Source: Desulfobacteraceae bacterium
GTDB taxonomy: Bacteria; Desulfobacterota; Desulfobacteria; Desulfobacterales; Desulfobacteraceae
Direction of reading: 5' to 3'
DNA length: 31,538 nt
NCBI GenBank assembly: GCA_003354055.1
Contig: PIVQ01000017.1
Span: 1 to 31,538, forward strand
Part shown: positions 7,531 through 15,386 of the stretch, one piece after another
How the letters are laid out: each line of letters starts with the position of its first letter
How positions within the stretch are numbered: position 1 is the first letter of the stretch
Notes under the pieces: generated by a model
Databases searched by the model: none
Told to the model about the DNA's origin: nothing
The model's input: the letters and a program-made list of their open reading frames with translations, nothing else
Made by a program: the position numbers and the translations under genes

Positions 7531-8320
7531 ATACATTCTCCCATGCCTGCTCCCAGTTTTTATTGACCAGCCAACTCGAAGCGGCCCAGTATTCAATAGG
7601 ATCTTTAAATTCTCTGAGTTTTGGAATGATCCTTATATCAGCCAGCGCTTTTTGCCGTTTGGCGTATAGTTCAGGGTTTAGCCTGCCAAGTTTGCCTAAC
7701 GACGCTGCCAGAAGAACCGGATTTGACAAAATGGAACCCAGATGCTTGCGAACGTTACTTTTGTGCTCAATAAGCCACTGCAGCATCCGTGCTGCATCTT
7801 CGCCGGTTTTACTTCCCCTGTGAATGGCCACCCCGAGACAGTTAACCAAAAGATTGATCTGTTCTTGCTTTAACCAGGGAAAATAGATCATGACAAACCT
7901 GTCATTATGGGCGGCGTAATCAAGGTGAAAAATCATATGGCAAAAAGGACAGATGGTGATCAGGTTTTTACGGGTCTTATTCAAATGATTGTCATCACAA
8001 TGATGTGCCTCTAAATATCCGCTTGCCAGCAATGTATTCGACCCTGCAGTCCGATTCGGTCGTGTGGTGAAATTGCAGTATTGACAGGTGTACCTGTCCC
8101 TTGCCACCACTTGCAGCCGGATCTGGCTGTATTGGGTATCAGCTGCTTCATTCACCTGATCCTTTTGCCTGAAATCATTGAGCGTGACCGAAGGAACCAG
8201 GGGGCCCGGTGTCGGCCGAGTCCCTACAGGTGCAGGTGCAACGGGTCTGGTTAACGGTTTATATTTTTTAGCCAAAGATGGATTTGTATTTAATCGCATG
8301 GTTAATAAGGATTTATTCAT
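7511..8320 (-). CDS. icmJ: IcmJ/DotN-type zinc-binding protein
   Basis: DotN/IcmJ (TraT-like in IncI plasmids) is a cytoplasmic protein with an HNH-like zinc fold that binds the coupling-protein complex in Legionella. A Pro-rich N-terminal extension of about 45 residues precedes the core. The core has RDRYTCQYCNF (Cys79, Cys82), YLEAHHCDD (His106-His107-Cys108) and ICPFCHMIFH (Cys124, Cys127, His132). The C-terminal half is helical and ends with EYWAASSWL. The length of 269 is somewhat above the roughly 210 of Legionella IcmJ, explained by the extension. AGAGGTGG precedes the ATG. The coupling protein it should serve is not in the window. Confidence 0.85.
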   Translation of the reverse strand: MNKSLLTMRLNTNPSLAKKYKPLTRPVAPAPVGTRPTPGPLVPSVTLNDFRQKDQVNEAADTQYSQIRLQVVARDRYTCQYCNFTTRPNRTAGSNTLLASGYLEAHHCDDNHLNKTRKNLITICPFCHMIFHLDYAAHNDRFVMIYFPWLKQEQINLLVNCLGVAIHRGSKTGEDAARMLQWLIEHKSNVRKHLGSILSNPVLLAASLGKLGRLNPELYAKRQKALADIRIIPKLREFKDPIEYWAASSWLVNKNWEQAWENVYGQWAA

Positions 8321-8444
8321 GAGGCCACCTCTAATAATTGCCTTTTGGTTTAATTTCTTCGTTGCAGAAAAAATTTAATCTTCAAAATACTTAATGTATT
8401 TTTCAGGTTAAAATTTTGCTGCGCCTTGAACTCAAACCAAAATC

Positions 8445-8825
8445 CTATTCACTAGTAGTACTCATGATTTTAGTTAAACCATTGGCATTTTTATTTCCGT
8501 ATAAAGAGTCAACTCCTTCGCTCGTTAATTGAACAATACCGATTAGCAGAATTCCGAAAAGACACATCCCGCCACATACACCTGCAGGAATATTGGTCTT
8601 ATGTCTGGTCATAAAACCGGCAATACCGAGAATAAAACTCACAAAACCGCCAAGGGCAGCTAAGTTGATGGCCAATTGGGTGAATTCCGGTATTTCAGCA
8701 CTCACATTGCTACCCATTTCAGAAAGTTTTGCCTGTACTTCAACCGGGATACTGGTAAGGAAAATGCAGAACAGAATAAAACCAAGATACATAATTGTGT
8801 TTTTTGAAAGTAACGTTTTTTTCAT
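8445..8825 (-). CDS. icmD: IcmD/DotP-type small membrane protein
   Basis: A 126-residue protein with a probable signal or first membrane segment (LGFILFCIFLTSIPVEVQA), then two hydrophobic helices (LAINLAALGGFVSFILGIAGF and AGVCGGMCLFGILLIGIV). Length, topology and position between the IcmC- and IcmJ-like genes match IcmD/DotP (TraR in IncI plasmids), a poorly understood membrane component of type IVB systems. AGGAGAC precedes the ATG. Sequence alone would not separate it from other small membrane proteins; the call leans on gene order. The 124 bases downstream, before icmJ, are AT-rich with nothing clear. Confidence 0.72.
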   Translation of the reverse strand: MKKTLLSKNTIMYLGFILFCIFLTSIPVEVQAKLSEMGSNVSAEIPEFTQLAINLAALGGFVSFILGIAGFMTRHKTNIPAGVCGGMCLFGILLIGIVQLTSEGVDSLYGNKNANGLTKIMSTTSE

Positions 8826-8844
8826 TTTTGTCTCCTGAAAAATA

Positions 8845-9417
8845 TTAAAAAAATTTATCTATATTGGATTTGAAGGACCCTCCCAGGGTATCCCCCAAAT
8901 GTGTCATAAACAAGGTGCCGTTGACGGCAAGTGAACCGAAAATAAAACGAAGCAATGCCGAACCTATTGCCTGGGGATTATCGCCGGATGTTGCAACCAT
9001 AATGCATCCTTTTAAAATGGACAGAAGTCCTGTAAACATGACCACAGCAACAGCAAAAGTAATATACGTTCCTAAAGTACCGGACTGCTTTACGTTCGTA
9101 GTTAGCGATTGATACGACAGAACAGATAAGGATGATGACCGGAATATCGAATCGGAAATATGATATAAAAATCCGGGTACGTTCAGTAAAAGCAGGCCGG
9201 CAATAAATACTGTCATGGATGTCTTGCTGGGCAAGCCTCCCATGCTGGATTGCATCATCATTCTGTTCTGGGTATTCATTGCTAAAAAACAGGATGCAAT
9301 TACAAAAACAAACCCTGTGAAATAGGACAGTCTTAATACGATCGGCCAAAAATCTTTCAGTGTAACGGTAAGATTGATAATCGCCTGTACAACTTCGCTG
9401 TTTTCTAATTGTGCCAT
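8845..9417 (-). CDS. icmC: IcmC/DotE-type inner-membrane protein
   Basis: A 190-residue multi-pass protein with about four hydrophobic segments: LSYFTGFVFVIASCFLAM, MTVFIAGLLLLNVPGFLY, ITFAVAVVMFTGLLSILKG, and a C-terminal LLRFIFGSLAVNGTLF. Between segments 1 and 2 is a Met/Ser/Gly-rich loop. This matches IcmC/DotE (TraQ in IncI plasmids) in length and topology, and its place after the IcmG-like gene is the Legionella order. AGAGGTGAT precedes the ATG. The exact role within type IVB systems is not well known. Confidence 0.75.
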   Translation of the reverse strand: MAQLENSEVVQAIINLTVTLKDFWPIVLRLSYFTGFVFVIASCFLAMNTQNRMMMQSSMGGLPSKTSMTVFIAGLLLLNVPGFLYHISDSIFRSSSLSVLSYQSLTTNVKQSGTLGTYITFAVAVVMFTGLLSILKGCIMVATSGDNPQAIGSALLRFIFGSLAVNGTLFMTHLGDTLGGSFKSNIDKFF

Positions 9418-9429
9418 ATAATATCACCT

Positions 9430-10620
9430 CTACTCAAAATAGATTTTGCCGGCACTGGTCTCAACAAAGCTTTCTGCGGAAGAAATACGCTTAATTATAA
9501 CACCGTCCAACTCTTCTCCTGGTTTCATCTGAGCAAAGTCACCGGCACTACTGATAAAAATGGCTTTCGTTTTTGTCATACCGGATAGTTCCCATTTCGA
9601 AACAAAGGCATTTAAGGTGTCTTCCAACGGTTCTGAATTTGCCAGTTTCAATTCTTTTTCAAGATTTTTAACCTTGTACCGCCACTTTCTTTCCAGCACT
9701 CTTAAATGGTCATTTTTCCCCTTAAGATCTTTCATGTCAGAATTAAGGCCAGTCATATCAGCATTCAGGCTTGTGATTTTTTCTTCTTTGGTAGCAATTG
9801 CCTTTTGCGCCTTCTCTAATCTTGTTCGGAGCGCTTCCACTTCTCCGGTCAATCTCTGCATTTCAGAGGAATTGCCGGATTTTTTTCGTCCTGCTTTTTG
9901 AATGGTTGAAACCAAAGTGCTCTGTGATGTCGACAATGTTTTAATTGCAGCAAGAATTTGTTTAAGCTCTTCAGAAGGTTTTTGATCCGTAACAACCGTT
10001 TGCCCGGGCCCTGTATCAGATCCCGTGTGTGGCATGCCTGAATTTACAGGGGAGGGCGCGGAAGGTGCCGGTTGAAATCCCTGATCAGGATGTGCCTGAC
10101 CAGTAGAATTCTCTTGAATGGTCTGCTGAGGATTATAATTTCTCATCTGCTGGTTGTTAACCGTTTGCCGGGCCGAAGGCGGATATGTATTGCCGGTCCC
10201 TTGCCCCTGATTCCCGGGATACCCAAACTGTCCCTGGTTCTCTTGTTGCGGGTTAGCTGCATAAGCCTGTAGCGGTTGACTTTTTTGGCTTGCGGGTTGT
10301 TGAACCTGTTGCTGTTGAAAGGCATTTTGAGGAAGTCCTGCCCGTTTCTTATTTACCGGAAACAAGAGAGGCCAACTGATGATAACGGCGCCAATCAAAA
10401 AAAGGCAGAGGCCTATGCCCGAAAATATGTAAATGTTTTTTCGGGCTTTTTGTTGTTGAAGCATTGGTACAGACTTACCGTTTTCTTCAGCCCCGGAAAC
10501 ATCCTGCTCAAAATCCTCAAGGTCATCATCGTCTTCGTCAAACAACTCGTCATCCAAATCCTGATCAGGATCACCTTCTAAAAGGTCATCTGCAGTGAAT
10601 TCATCACTTTGTCCTGCCAT
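9430..10620 (-). CDS. icmG: IcmG/DotF-type coiled-coil membrane protein
   Basis: Four regions are visible: a very acidic N-terminus (residues 1-45, runs such as DDELFDEDDDDLEDFEQD), one membrane helix at about 63-88, a Gln/Pro/Gly-rich low-complexity linker (95-225), and a long coiled coil (about 245-340, EVEALRTRLEKAQKAI). A small C-terminal domain ends GVIIKRISSAESFVETSAG. This is the architecture of DotF/IcmG (TraP in IncI plasmids), an inner-membrane protein joined to the core complex. Low complexity makes sequence identity a poor guide, so the call rests on architecture and position. AAAGGAGAAG precedes the ATG. Confidence 0.72.
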   Translation of the reverse strand: MAGQSDEFTADDLLEGDPDQDLDDELFDEDDDDLEDFEQDVSGAEENGKSVPMLQQQKARKNIYIFSGIGLCLFLIGAVIISWPLLFPVNKKRAGLPQNAFQQQQVQQPASQKSQPLQAYAANPQQENQGQFGYPGNQGQGTGNTYPPSARQTVNNQQMRNYNPQQTIQENSTGQAHPDQGFQPAPSAPSPVNSGMPHTGSDTGPGQTVVTDQKPSEELKQILAAIKTLSTSQSTLVSTIQKAGRKKSGNSSEMQRLTGEVEALRTRLEKAQKAIATKEEKITSLNADMTGLNSDMKDLKGKNDHLRVLERKWRYKVKNLEKELKLANSEPLEDTLNAFVSKWELSGMTKTKAIFISSAGDFAQMKPGEELDGVIIKRISSAESFVETSAGKIYFE

Positions 10621-10638
10621 AACTTCTCCTTTACATAT

Positions 10639-11862
10639 TTACATAGGTTGAAGATCTATAATGAGTACCCCAATGGGGTCATGGGAGTTCAACCAGGCTG
10701 TAACTGCCCGGTCAAAGTTATCCCTGGCTTTTTCACCCATAGCCCCGGCGACTTCACCCGTGGCAATCCAAAATTTGTCAGATAGAGAGTATGCCGGGTT
10801 TTCCTGGGTTATTATTCCGGCAGATACATTGCTCGTGGTACTGGTACCGGAGTTTTCTACAGCACTTTTCCATCCTTCCAAGAAACTTGCTGCGGCAAGA
10901 CCTCCCCAGCGGCTTAGATAATGATGATCCACCTCGCTTGCCACACCTGCAAACCTGGTAGCCGGGTCAACTGCAAACCCAACCATTTTATATTTATCAC
11001 CATTCTCACGGGTCAGTTGATAAAATTTAAAACTAATGGCCTCTCCCTGAAGCTCAAATGTTCCTTCGGCAATGCTGTTTTTAAGGGGGCCTGAGAGAAG
11101 TTTAACCGTGGCCACGGGAGCTGGTGTGTCGGTGTTGAGTGTCTGTTCATTTTCTGAATAAAATACCTCACCCGGCCGTATACCTATATCCCTCACCATA
11201 TTAAAAGAGTTTTTTGCAGGTGTATTTGATGACGCCGTAGCCGTCGCAGGGTTTTGAGTAGACATAGTCTCGTTTTTAGCAATTGGTTCATAGATAGTAA
11301 TTGTGTGTCCGATGTAACCCATCTTGTTCGATATTTCAGCGATTTGAGCTTTAATGGAGGCCTTCATTTCCTGAGCAACCCTGTCATCAATCTGGGCTTT
11401 GGGAATGATGTTTGTACTCCTTTTTGGGCTCCGCTTTTTCGCAATAGGCGAAGGTGCGTTGCTTACCGGGTCTGTTTTAACTTTGAGCACCTCTTTTTCT
11501 TCGTGCCGCTTGGCTTTCCTTTTAAGGACACTGGTGATTTTTTCCTCAGGGTTGCTTTGTTCGCCGTTGGTAATCGGAGGCATATAGCTTTGACCCTCAT
11601 CCTGAGCTTGTTTGCTCTCGACCTTGCCCTTCTTGATCAAGGCCTCATTAAATTGAGGGCTGGCAGTTCCGGAAATCCCTTGTGTGATATTTTTCGGACT
11701 TTTGATAGAACTCACACTAGCTGCAGATTTCATTGAGGCTTTCTTTCGACACCCTCTTATGGAAAAAAAACTGACGACACATAGAAAAAGCACTACAACC
11801 CAGATGGCAATGAGAAATTGTTTTGACCCACGATCTTTTTTCTTTTTTTTAGGCTTACCCAT
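10639..11862 (-). CDS. icmE: IcmE/DotG-type core channel protein (VirB10-like)
   Basis: DotG/IcmE (TraO in IncI plasmids) spans both membranes as the VirB10-like channel. A Lys-rich N-terminus (GKPKKKKKDRG) precedes one membrane helix (FLIAIWVVVLFLCVVSFFSI), then a long charged Pro/Ser/Lys linker. The C-terminal domain has RPGEVFYSENEQTLNTDTPA, TVKLLSGPLKNS and the closing DPIGVLIIDLQ. At 407 residues it lacks the long pentapeptide-repeat insert of Legionella DotG and is nearer TraO. I use the ATG at 11862, with AAGGT eight bases upstream; an ATG at 11868 is too close to that site. Confidence 0.87.
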   Translation of the reverse strand: MGKPKKKKKDRGSKQFLIAIWVVVLFLCVVSFFSIRGCRKKASMKSAASVSSIKSPKNITQGISGTASPQFNEALIKKGKVESKQAQDEGQSYMPPITNGEQSNPEEKITSVLKRKAKRHEEKEVLKVKTDPVSNAPSPIAKKRSPKRSTNIIPKAQIDDRVAQEMKASIKAQIAEISNKMGYIGHTITIYEPIAKNETMSTQNPATATASSNTPAKNSFNMVRDIGIRPGEVFYSENEQTLNTDTPAPVATVKLLSGPLKNSIAEGTFELQGEAISFKFYQLTRENGDKYKMVGFAVDPATRFAGVASEVDHHYLSRWGGLAAASFLEGWKSAVENSGTSTTSNVSAGIITQENPAYSLSDKFWIATGEVAGAMGEKARDNFDRAVTAWLNSHDPIGVLIIDLQPM

Positions 11863-11908
11863 AATCATACCTTATAAAGCTAAATTTGATAGTATAACAA
11901 TCATGATT

Positions 11909-12811
11909 TTAGTTAAAATAATCCGGTTCTTCCAACCCCACAACCTGGGTCTGTCCATTATGACTAATCAGTAAAGAAGAGGCTTTTTCAGTTTCATACA
12001 CTTTAAGTTTACCACCTGCCCCCGGGGCAATAGAAACGATTCTTGGCCACTGCACGGGGTCAAGGCTTCTGACATAGAGTTTTTCTTCGTACAGCCAGAC
12101 ATCAAGAGCAGCCATTTGAGGTGATATAATAAGTTTTACAGCATTTATGGGGGGCACGCCGTCTATGAATGCATTAACCGTCTCTGTAATTGAACTTGGC
12201 ATAGGCTCTCCGACGACCGGTATAGATGCGTTTGGTCCCCTTTGATCAATCTGTAAAGAGATGGAACTGTCGGTTTCCCATTTTTCTTTATCCGGATCCA
12301 CAGTAGAAAGATGAATATTCAACATTTGACTTAATCCATCTAAATTGGAGACCACATTAGTATGGGCATAATCGGTTAAAGCTGAGACCGTGATTCCATT
12401 ACCCGGAAGAACTTCCGGCCGTTCAACCTGGAAAAAAACCTTGTTTCCAGGGATGGCCGACAGTACCGGCCAGGGCTGACCGGTATTGTCATATACAGTA
12501 ATCGAGGCTACATACCCGGGTACAACTTTTAATAATGGAATAGGGGAACCGGGCCGCAAAGAAATTTTGATTGTCCTGGAAATCAATTTAGGAACAGGGT
12601 TTCTGATGGCCTTTTCCGTAGCCTGTTTTGTCTTTTTAAATACTTTGAGTTGTTCAGGAGTCAAAAGTCCATCCAAAGAATCCTGTAACTGCTGATCCAG
12701 TATTTTTTTGATCCCCCTGTCTTCTGCGTGCCCCCAGGAGGCAGGAGACAGCATAATAAAACAAAATAAAACGATTGTTGCTTTATACAGTAGTGTCTTA
12801 GTGGTCCACAT
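11909..12811 (-). CDS. icmK: IcmK/DotH-type outer-membrane core protein
   Basis: DotH/IcmK (TraN in IncI plasmids) is the outer-membrane ring protein of the type IVB core. A signal peptide (ATIVLFCFIMLSPASWGHA) is followed by a helical stretch. The conserved domain has RTIKISLRPGSPIPLLKVVP, GYVASITVYDNTGQPWPVL and GNGITVSALTDYAHTNVV; the turn DxTGxPWP is typical of the family. The C-terminal part is beta-rich. The ATG at 12811 has GGAGGT at a good distance; an upstream ATG at 12844 does not. It overlaps the end of the first operon gene by 14 bases, consistent with coupled translation. Confidence 0.87.
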   Translation of the reverse strand: MWTTKTLLYKATIVLFCFIMLSPASWGHAEDRGIKKILDQQLQDSLDGLLTPEQLKVFKKTKQATEKAIRNPVPKLISRTIKISLRPGSPIPLLKVVPGYVASITVYDNTGQPWPVLSAIPGNKVFFQVERPEVLPGNGITVSALTDYAHTNVVSNLDGLSQMLNIHLSTVDPDKEKWETDSSISLQIDQRGPNASIPVVGEPMPSSITETVNAFIDGVPPINAVKLIISPQMAALDVWLYEEKLYVRSLDPVQWPRIVSIAPGAGGKLKVYETEKASSLLISHNGQTQVVGLEEPDYFN

Positions 12812-13214
12812 TCTTAATACCTCCAAGATCTCCAAGTTGTTCATGGATTAACCTGCCGTCATAAAAACCGCGCAAGAACTTTTTTTGCCTGGGTTCATTA
12901 TCGTTTTCAGGACTGTCTGGTTCTCCGCTGGCCATAATAAATGCCTCCAGGTCATTAAAAGGCATGTACGGTCCAATTTCAGATTCAGGATCAAAATCCC
13001 CCACAACTTCATGCATGAAACGAGAAAACAAAAGACCAGCCAAATAACAATAATGAGTATTATTTTTTACTTCTTTGGGAGCCTTGTATACAAAGCCTTC
13101 CAGGGTTTTTAAATCCATAGTGGGGCCACCGTGGATTTCAACCTCGGCAAAAAAACTATTAATAATCTCTTGTTTTGCTTCCGCTTCTGAACCTGAATTG
13201 AATAATTGGAACAT
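12798..13214 (-). CDS. Unknown protein, first gene of the secretion operon
   Basis: A 138-residue soluble protein, start at 13214 after GAGGAGAAAAGC. The frame is open upstream to 13415 but that part has no ribosome binding site and reads as hydrophobic filler. No family was recognised. The middle (THYCYLAGLLFSRFMHEVVG) is helical, and the C-terminal third is acidic then basic (GEPDSPENDNEPRQKKFLRG). It has no signal peptide or membrane helix. As the promoter-proximal gene, overlapping icmK, it could be an accessory or regulatory protein of the transfer system. A role cannot be given from sequence. Confidence 0.7.
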   Translation of the reverse strand: MFQLFNSGSEAEAKQEIINSFFAEVEIHGGPTMDLKTLEGFVYKAPKEVKNNTHYCYLAGLLFSRFMHEVVGDFDPESEIGPYMPFNDLEAFIMASGEPDSPENDNEPRQKKFLRGFYDGRLIHEQLGDLGGIKNVDH

Positions 13215-13489
13215 GCTTTTCTCCTCTGAATAGCACAAATTTGACGCCATCTTATTAAGTATAACAAATGAGAGACTGATGGCAAAAGACCCAAATGAAT
13301 TTTTTTGAACAAACTTTGGGGATGCATAAAGCAGATAGTGTGCCAAAATAATAAAAAGAGTGCTCATAAAAAACTGATTTAGTCTCAAAAAGCATAGAAT
13401 TTCAGTGGGTTGCAATTGGAATATGCTTTTCTAAAAAACACAAAATCCTCTATATTATATAATCCGGTTGTTATTCTTAGCTATGAAAT

Positions 13490-13542
13490 CACAATGTGGG
13501 TAAGTTGTTACCCATATTGTGGTTCGTTTTACCCGATTTGTG
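13490..13542. promoter_or_regulatory. Operator-like cluster of three 14-base repeats
   Basis: CACAATGTGGGTAA (13490-13503) and TTACCCATATTGTG (13508-13521) form an inverted repeat with one mismatch and a 4-base gap. A third, direct copy, TTACCCGATTTGTG, lies at 13529-13542. The spacing between the second and third starts is 21 bases, two helical turns. A TATAAT-like sequence lies on the minus strand just downstream (near 13457-13462). This looks like a regulator binding site for the secretion operon; a hairpin in RNA is the other reading. Confidence 0.5.
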
Positions 13543-13559
13543 TATTATGCAGGTAGTGA

Positions 13560-13799
13560 CGTTCTTGTGGGCATGGAATCGTTACAGGAGAATCTTTTTG
13601 TTACCTGCCTGGTTACAACAATTACGGTAATAATTGCGGGCATGAGAAAGATTCACTATGCTGCAGCCCGGAGGAGGGTTGTAGACTGGTAAAATACCCA
13701 AGGCATTTAAATTGCCAGCATGCAGTAGCCATAAAAGTAAATCAAACTACACTTTTTAACACGGCTCCAGGGCCTGGAGATCTTTACTCCTTCATGTAA
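13560..13799 (+). pseudogene. Start-less Cys-rich open frame, possible orphan tip
   Basis: The frame is open for 79 codons with no ATG, GTG or TTG start at its 5' end and in-frame TAG and TGA directly upstream. The peptide has eight cysteines, with stretches such as RSCGHGIVTG, YNNYGNNCGHEKDSLCC and LNCQHAVAIKV, and ends GDLYSFM. The composition (Cys, Gly, Asn, Tyr) resembles an exported, disulfide-bonded domain and not random sequence. Given the tip-gene scar next to it, it may be the detached 3' end of another tip or PilV variant. No family was recognised. Confidence 0.4.
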
Positions 13800-13852
13800 A
13801 TAAAATTTAATTTATCGACGCCATCCTTTGAAGAGGTTGTCTTGTATCCCCC

Positions 13853-14081
13853 TTACCTATGGTATTGTCTTGCGCTAAAAGATTGTTCTATTACGGAGAA
13901 TCTAATGTTTGATGATTTAAGACAGATCCCTTCATGGGCATAATAATGATAGGTGCCGTTGTGCGAGGAACGACTGTACTGTTCCTTATGTATACCATTT
14001 ACAAATAAGGTATAACCTGAAGGGCAAGGCTGTGGCTAATACAATTGCTTTTTTAAGTGTGCCAAATACGTTGTCGATCAT
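13853..14081 (-). pseudogene. Inverted, internally deleted tip-family gene (copy F)
   Basis: On the minus strand, ACAGGAGGATTAAGAATC and an ATG at 14081 match the leaders of copies D and E. The first codons (MIDNVFGTLKKAIVLA) match their signal peptides. After about 18 codons the sequence jumps, in another frame, to a long-class tip: CPSGYTLFVNGIH, EGICLKSSNIR, then SARQYHR and a stop at 13853-13855. The tip is closest to copy I of the right bank, while the start is closest to the left bank. The signal-peptide end, the whole stalk and the signature are deleted. Confidence 0.8.
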
Positions 14082-14450
14082 GATTCTTAATCCTCCTGTG
14101 ATTAGACCTCCGGGAACGGGGAGGCATTTCGGAACTGGTCCATGCTACATAAAGTGCAAAAAGTCGACTATTAATCAGTTATCTTATATATTATAGCACT
14201 TATGAAAGTACAGCTTTTTCTTGACACGCTTTTTTCTCTGAGATAATTAGAACTCAGACTCTCATATGCCAAATGCCGGTTTATTCGTTTCTTGTGTAAG
14301 TACTTGAAACCACCTTCGATAAAGCCTTTTAAGAGTTGGTTAAAAACCGTAGTATCTATTATAGAAGTATATATAGGATCTATATAGGCCAGGCACACGA
14401 TCTACGTAAAAAAATGTATGCAAAACCATTTTTTCTGTGAATTGGGTATT

Positions 14451-14477
14451 TTGGCATTTTTTATTGTTTGCTATAAT
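14451..14477 (+). promoter_or_regulatory. Sigma-70-like promoter of the pilus operon
   Basis: TTGGCA (14451-14456) and a perfect TATAAT (14472-14477) are separated by 15 bases, in an AT-rich stretch about 45 bases before the first pilus gene. The spacing is one or two bases short of ideal. Confidence 0.5.
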
Positions 14478-14522
14478 ATTAAATAAATCGAATCACATTA
14501 ACCTGAGATAAAGGGAATATAC

Positions 14523-15386
14523 ATGGTTTTCAAATTACGGACAGGCACAATTTTGATGGTGTCATTAATCGCTTTGGGTATCTTGCCATGTCCTGACATG
14601 GCAAATGCATTGTTCAAGGTAAATGAGGCGCCAGTAAAACAACCTATTCTGGCGTCATTGACAACACCCAGTAGTCTGTCTGTCATTATCGAATCAGGCC
14701 ATGGGGTCAGCACCTCTTTAAGTAGCAAGGGCAATTCTCTTCCTGTCAACATCGCCTTGGGTGCGATTATACCCGATGACTGGAAAATCGGTAAGAGGTC
14801 CCATAAAGGCCTACTTTCCAGGAAGGTGACCTGGGTGTCTTCCGAAGAGCCCTGGAAAACAACCCTTGAAAGCATGGGGCATCGTAATAAAATCCGGTTT
14901 TTTATCAACTGGGATCGCAATGAGGTAACAGTCCTGCCTTTAAAACCTGTGACCGCTACTCAAAAAACAGCCCCCCAGAAACGGAGTGTTTCCACAAAGC
15001 CCGCAGAATTCCCGCAAAAAGAACAGGAGCTAAAGCCCCGGACAGTTGCGGCAAACACAACACCAAAGATAAAATCGGAAACACCACCACCGGATGTCTC
15101 CCAGGCTTCTTATGAAGAAAAGAAAGTGCAGATTAAAAGTCTTGTCTGGGAACTAAAGTCCGGTAGCTTGAGAAAACAGGTGGAAGCCTGGTGTAAGTTT
15201 AATAAATGGACTTTGGTCTGGAATTCTGTCCTCTCAGATTACATTCTGGCAACTTCTGCACAGTTTACAGGAGAGTTTGAACAAACCGTTCATGAAGCCT
15301 TTCTGGTTTTAAGGAAAACAGCTGACTGCGGAATAACGCCCAAATTCCACAACGGCAATAATGTTGTAGAAATAAAGGATATCTGA
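14523..15386 (+). CDS. pilL: TcpQ-domain pilus protein (PilL-like)
   Basis: The first gene of the pilus operon; AAAGGGA precedes the ATG. A signal peptide ends CPDMANA at about residue 35. An N-terminal domain ends with TWVSSEEPWKTTLESMG and FINWDRNEVTVLPL. A Lys/Pro/Thr-rich linker follows (about 150-205), then a C-terminal TcpQ-type domain (SLRKQVEAWCKFNKWTLVWN, later NNVVEIKDI). TcpQ domains occur in PilL of R64 and in secretin partners of type IVb pili, where they help the secretin. There is no lipobox, unlike R64 PilL, so the protein may be soluble in the periplasm. The stop overlaps the pilN start (TGATG). Confidence 0.7.
   Translation: MVFKLRTGTILMVSLIALGILPCPDMANALFKVNEAPVKQPILASLTTPSSLSVIIESGHGVSTSLSSKGNSLPVNIALGAIIPDDWKIGKRSHKGLLSRKVTWVSSEEPWKTTLESMGHRNKIRFFINWDRNEVTVLPLKPVTATQKTAPQKRSVSTKPAEFPQKEQELKPRTVAANTTPKIKSETPPPDVSQASYEEKKVQIKSLVWELKSGSLRKQVEAWCKFNKWTLVWNSVLSDYILATSAQFTGEFEQTVHEAFLVLRKTADCGITPKFHNGNNVVEIKDI

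Larger units (their letters stand above)
13215..14522. promoter_or_regulatory. 1.3 kb divergent region between secretion and pilus operons
   Basis: No intact gene is visible. From left to right it holds a 19-base near-repeat (13204-13222 against 13414-13432), three TTACCC-type repeats (13490-13542), a start-less Cys-rich open frame (13560-13799), a broken tip-family gene on the minus strand (13853-14081), an AT-rich stretch with a small GC hairpin (CCTCC and GGAGG arms near 14107-14124), and a promoter-like sequence (14451-14477) for the pilus operon. The region looks like both a control region and a graveyard of tip-gene pieces. Confidence 0.7.

Noticed and set aside
13215..13415. 67-residue N-terminal extension of the first secretion-operon gene
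   Set aside because: The ATG at 13214 has a strong ribosome binding site; the upstream frame has none and its text is hydrophobic and unstructured.
13549..13720. Possible riboswitch or structured RNA, with pairing GCAGGTA and TACCTGC arms
   Set aside because: No known riboswitch consensus was found, and the coherent Cys-rich reading frame explains this stretch better.
14171..14398. A 75-codon minus-strand frame starting with GTG
   Set aside because: No ribosome binding site, no recognisable family, and an AT-rich context. It may be a relic but cannot be supported as a gene.
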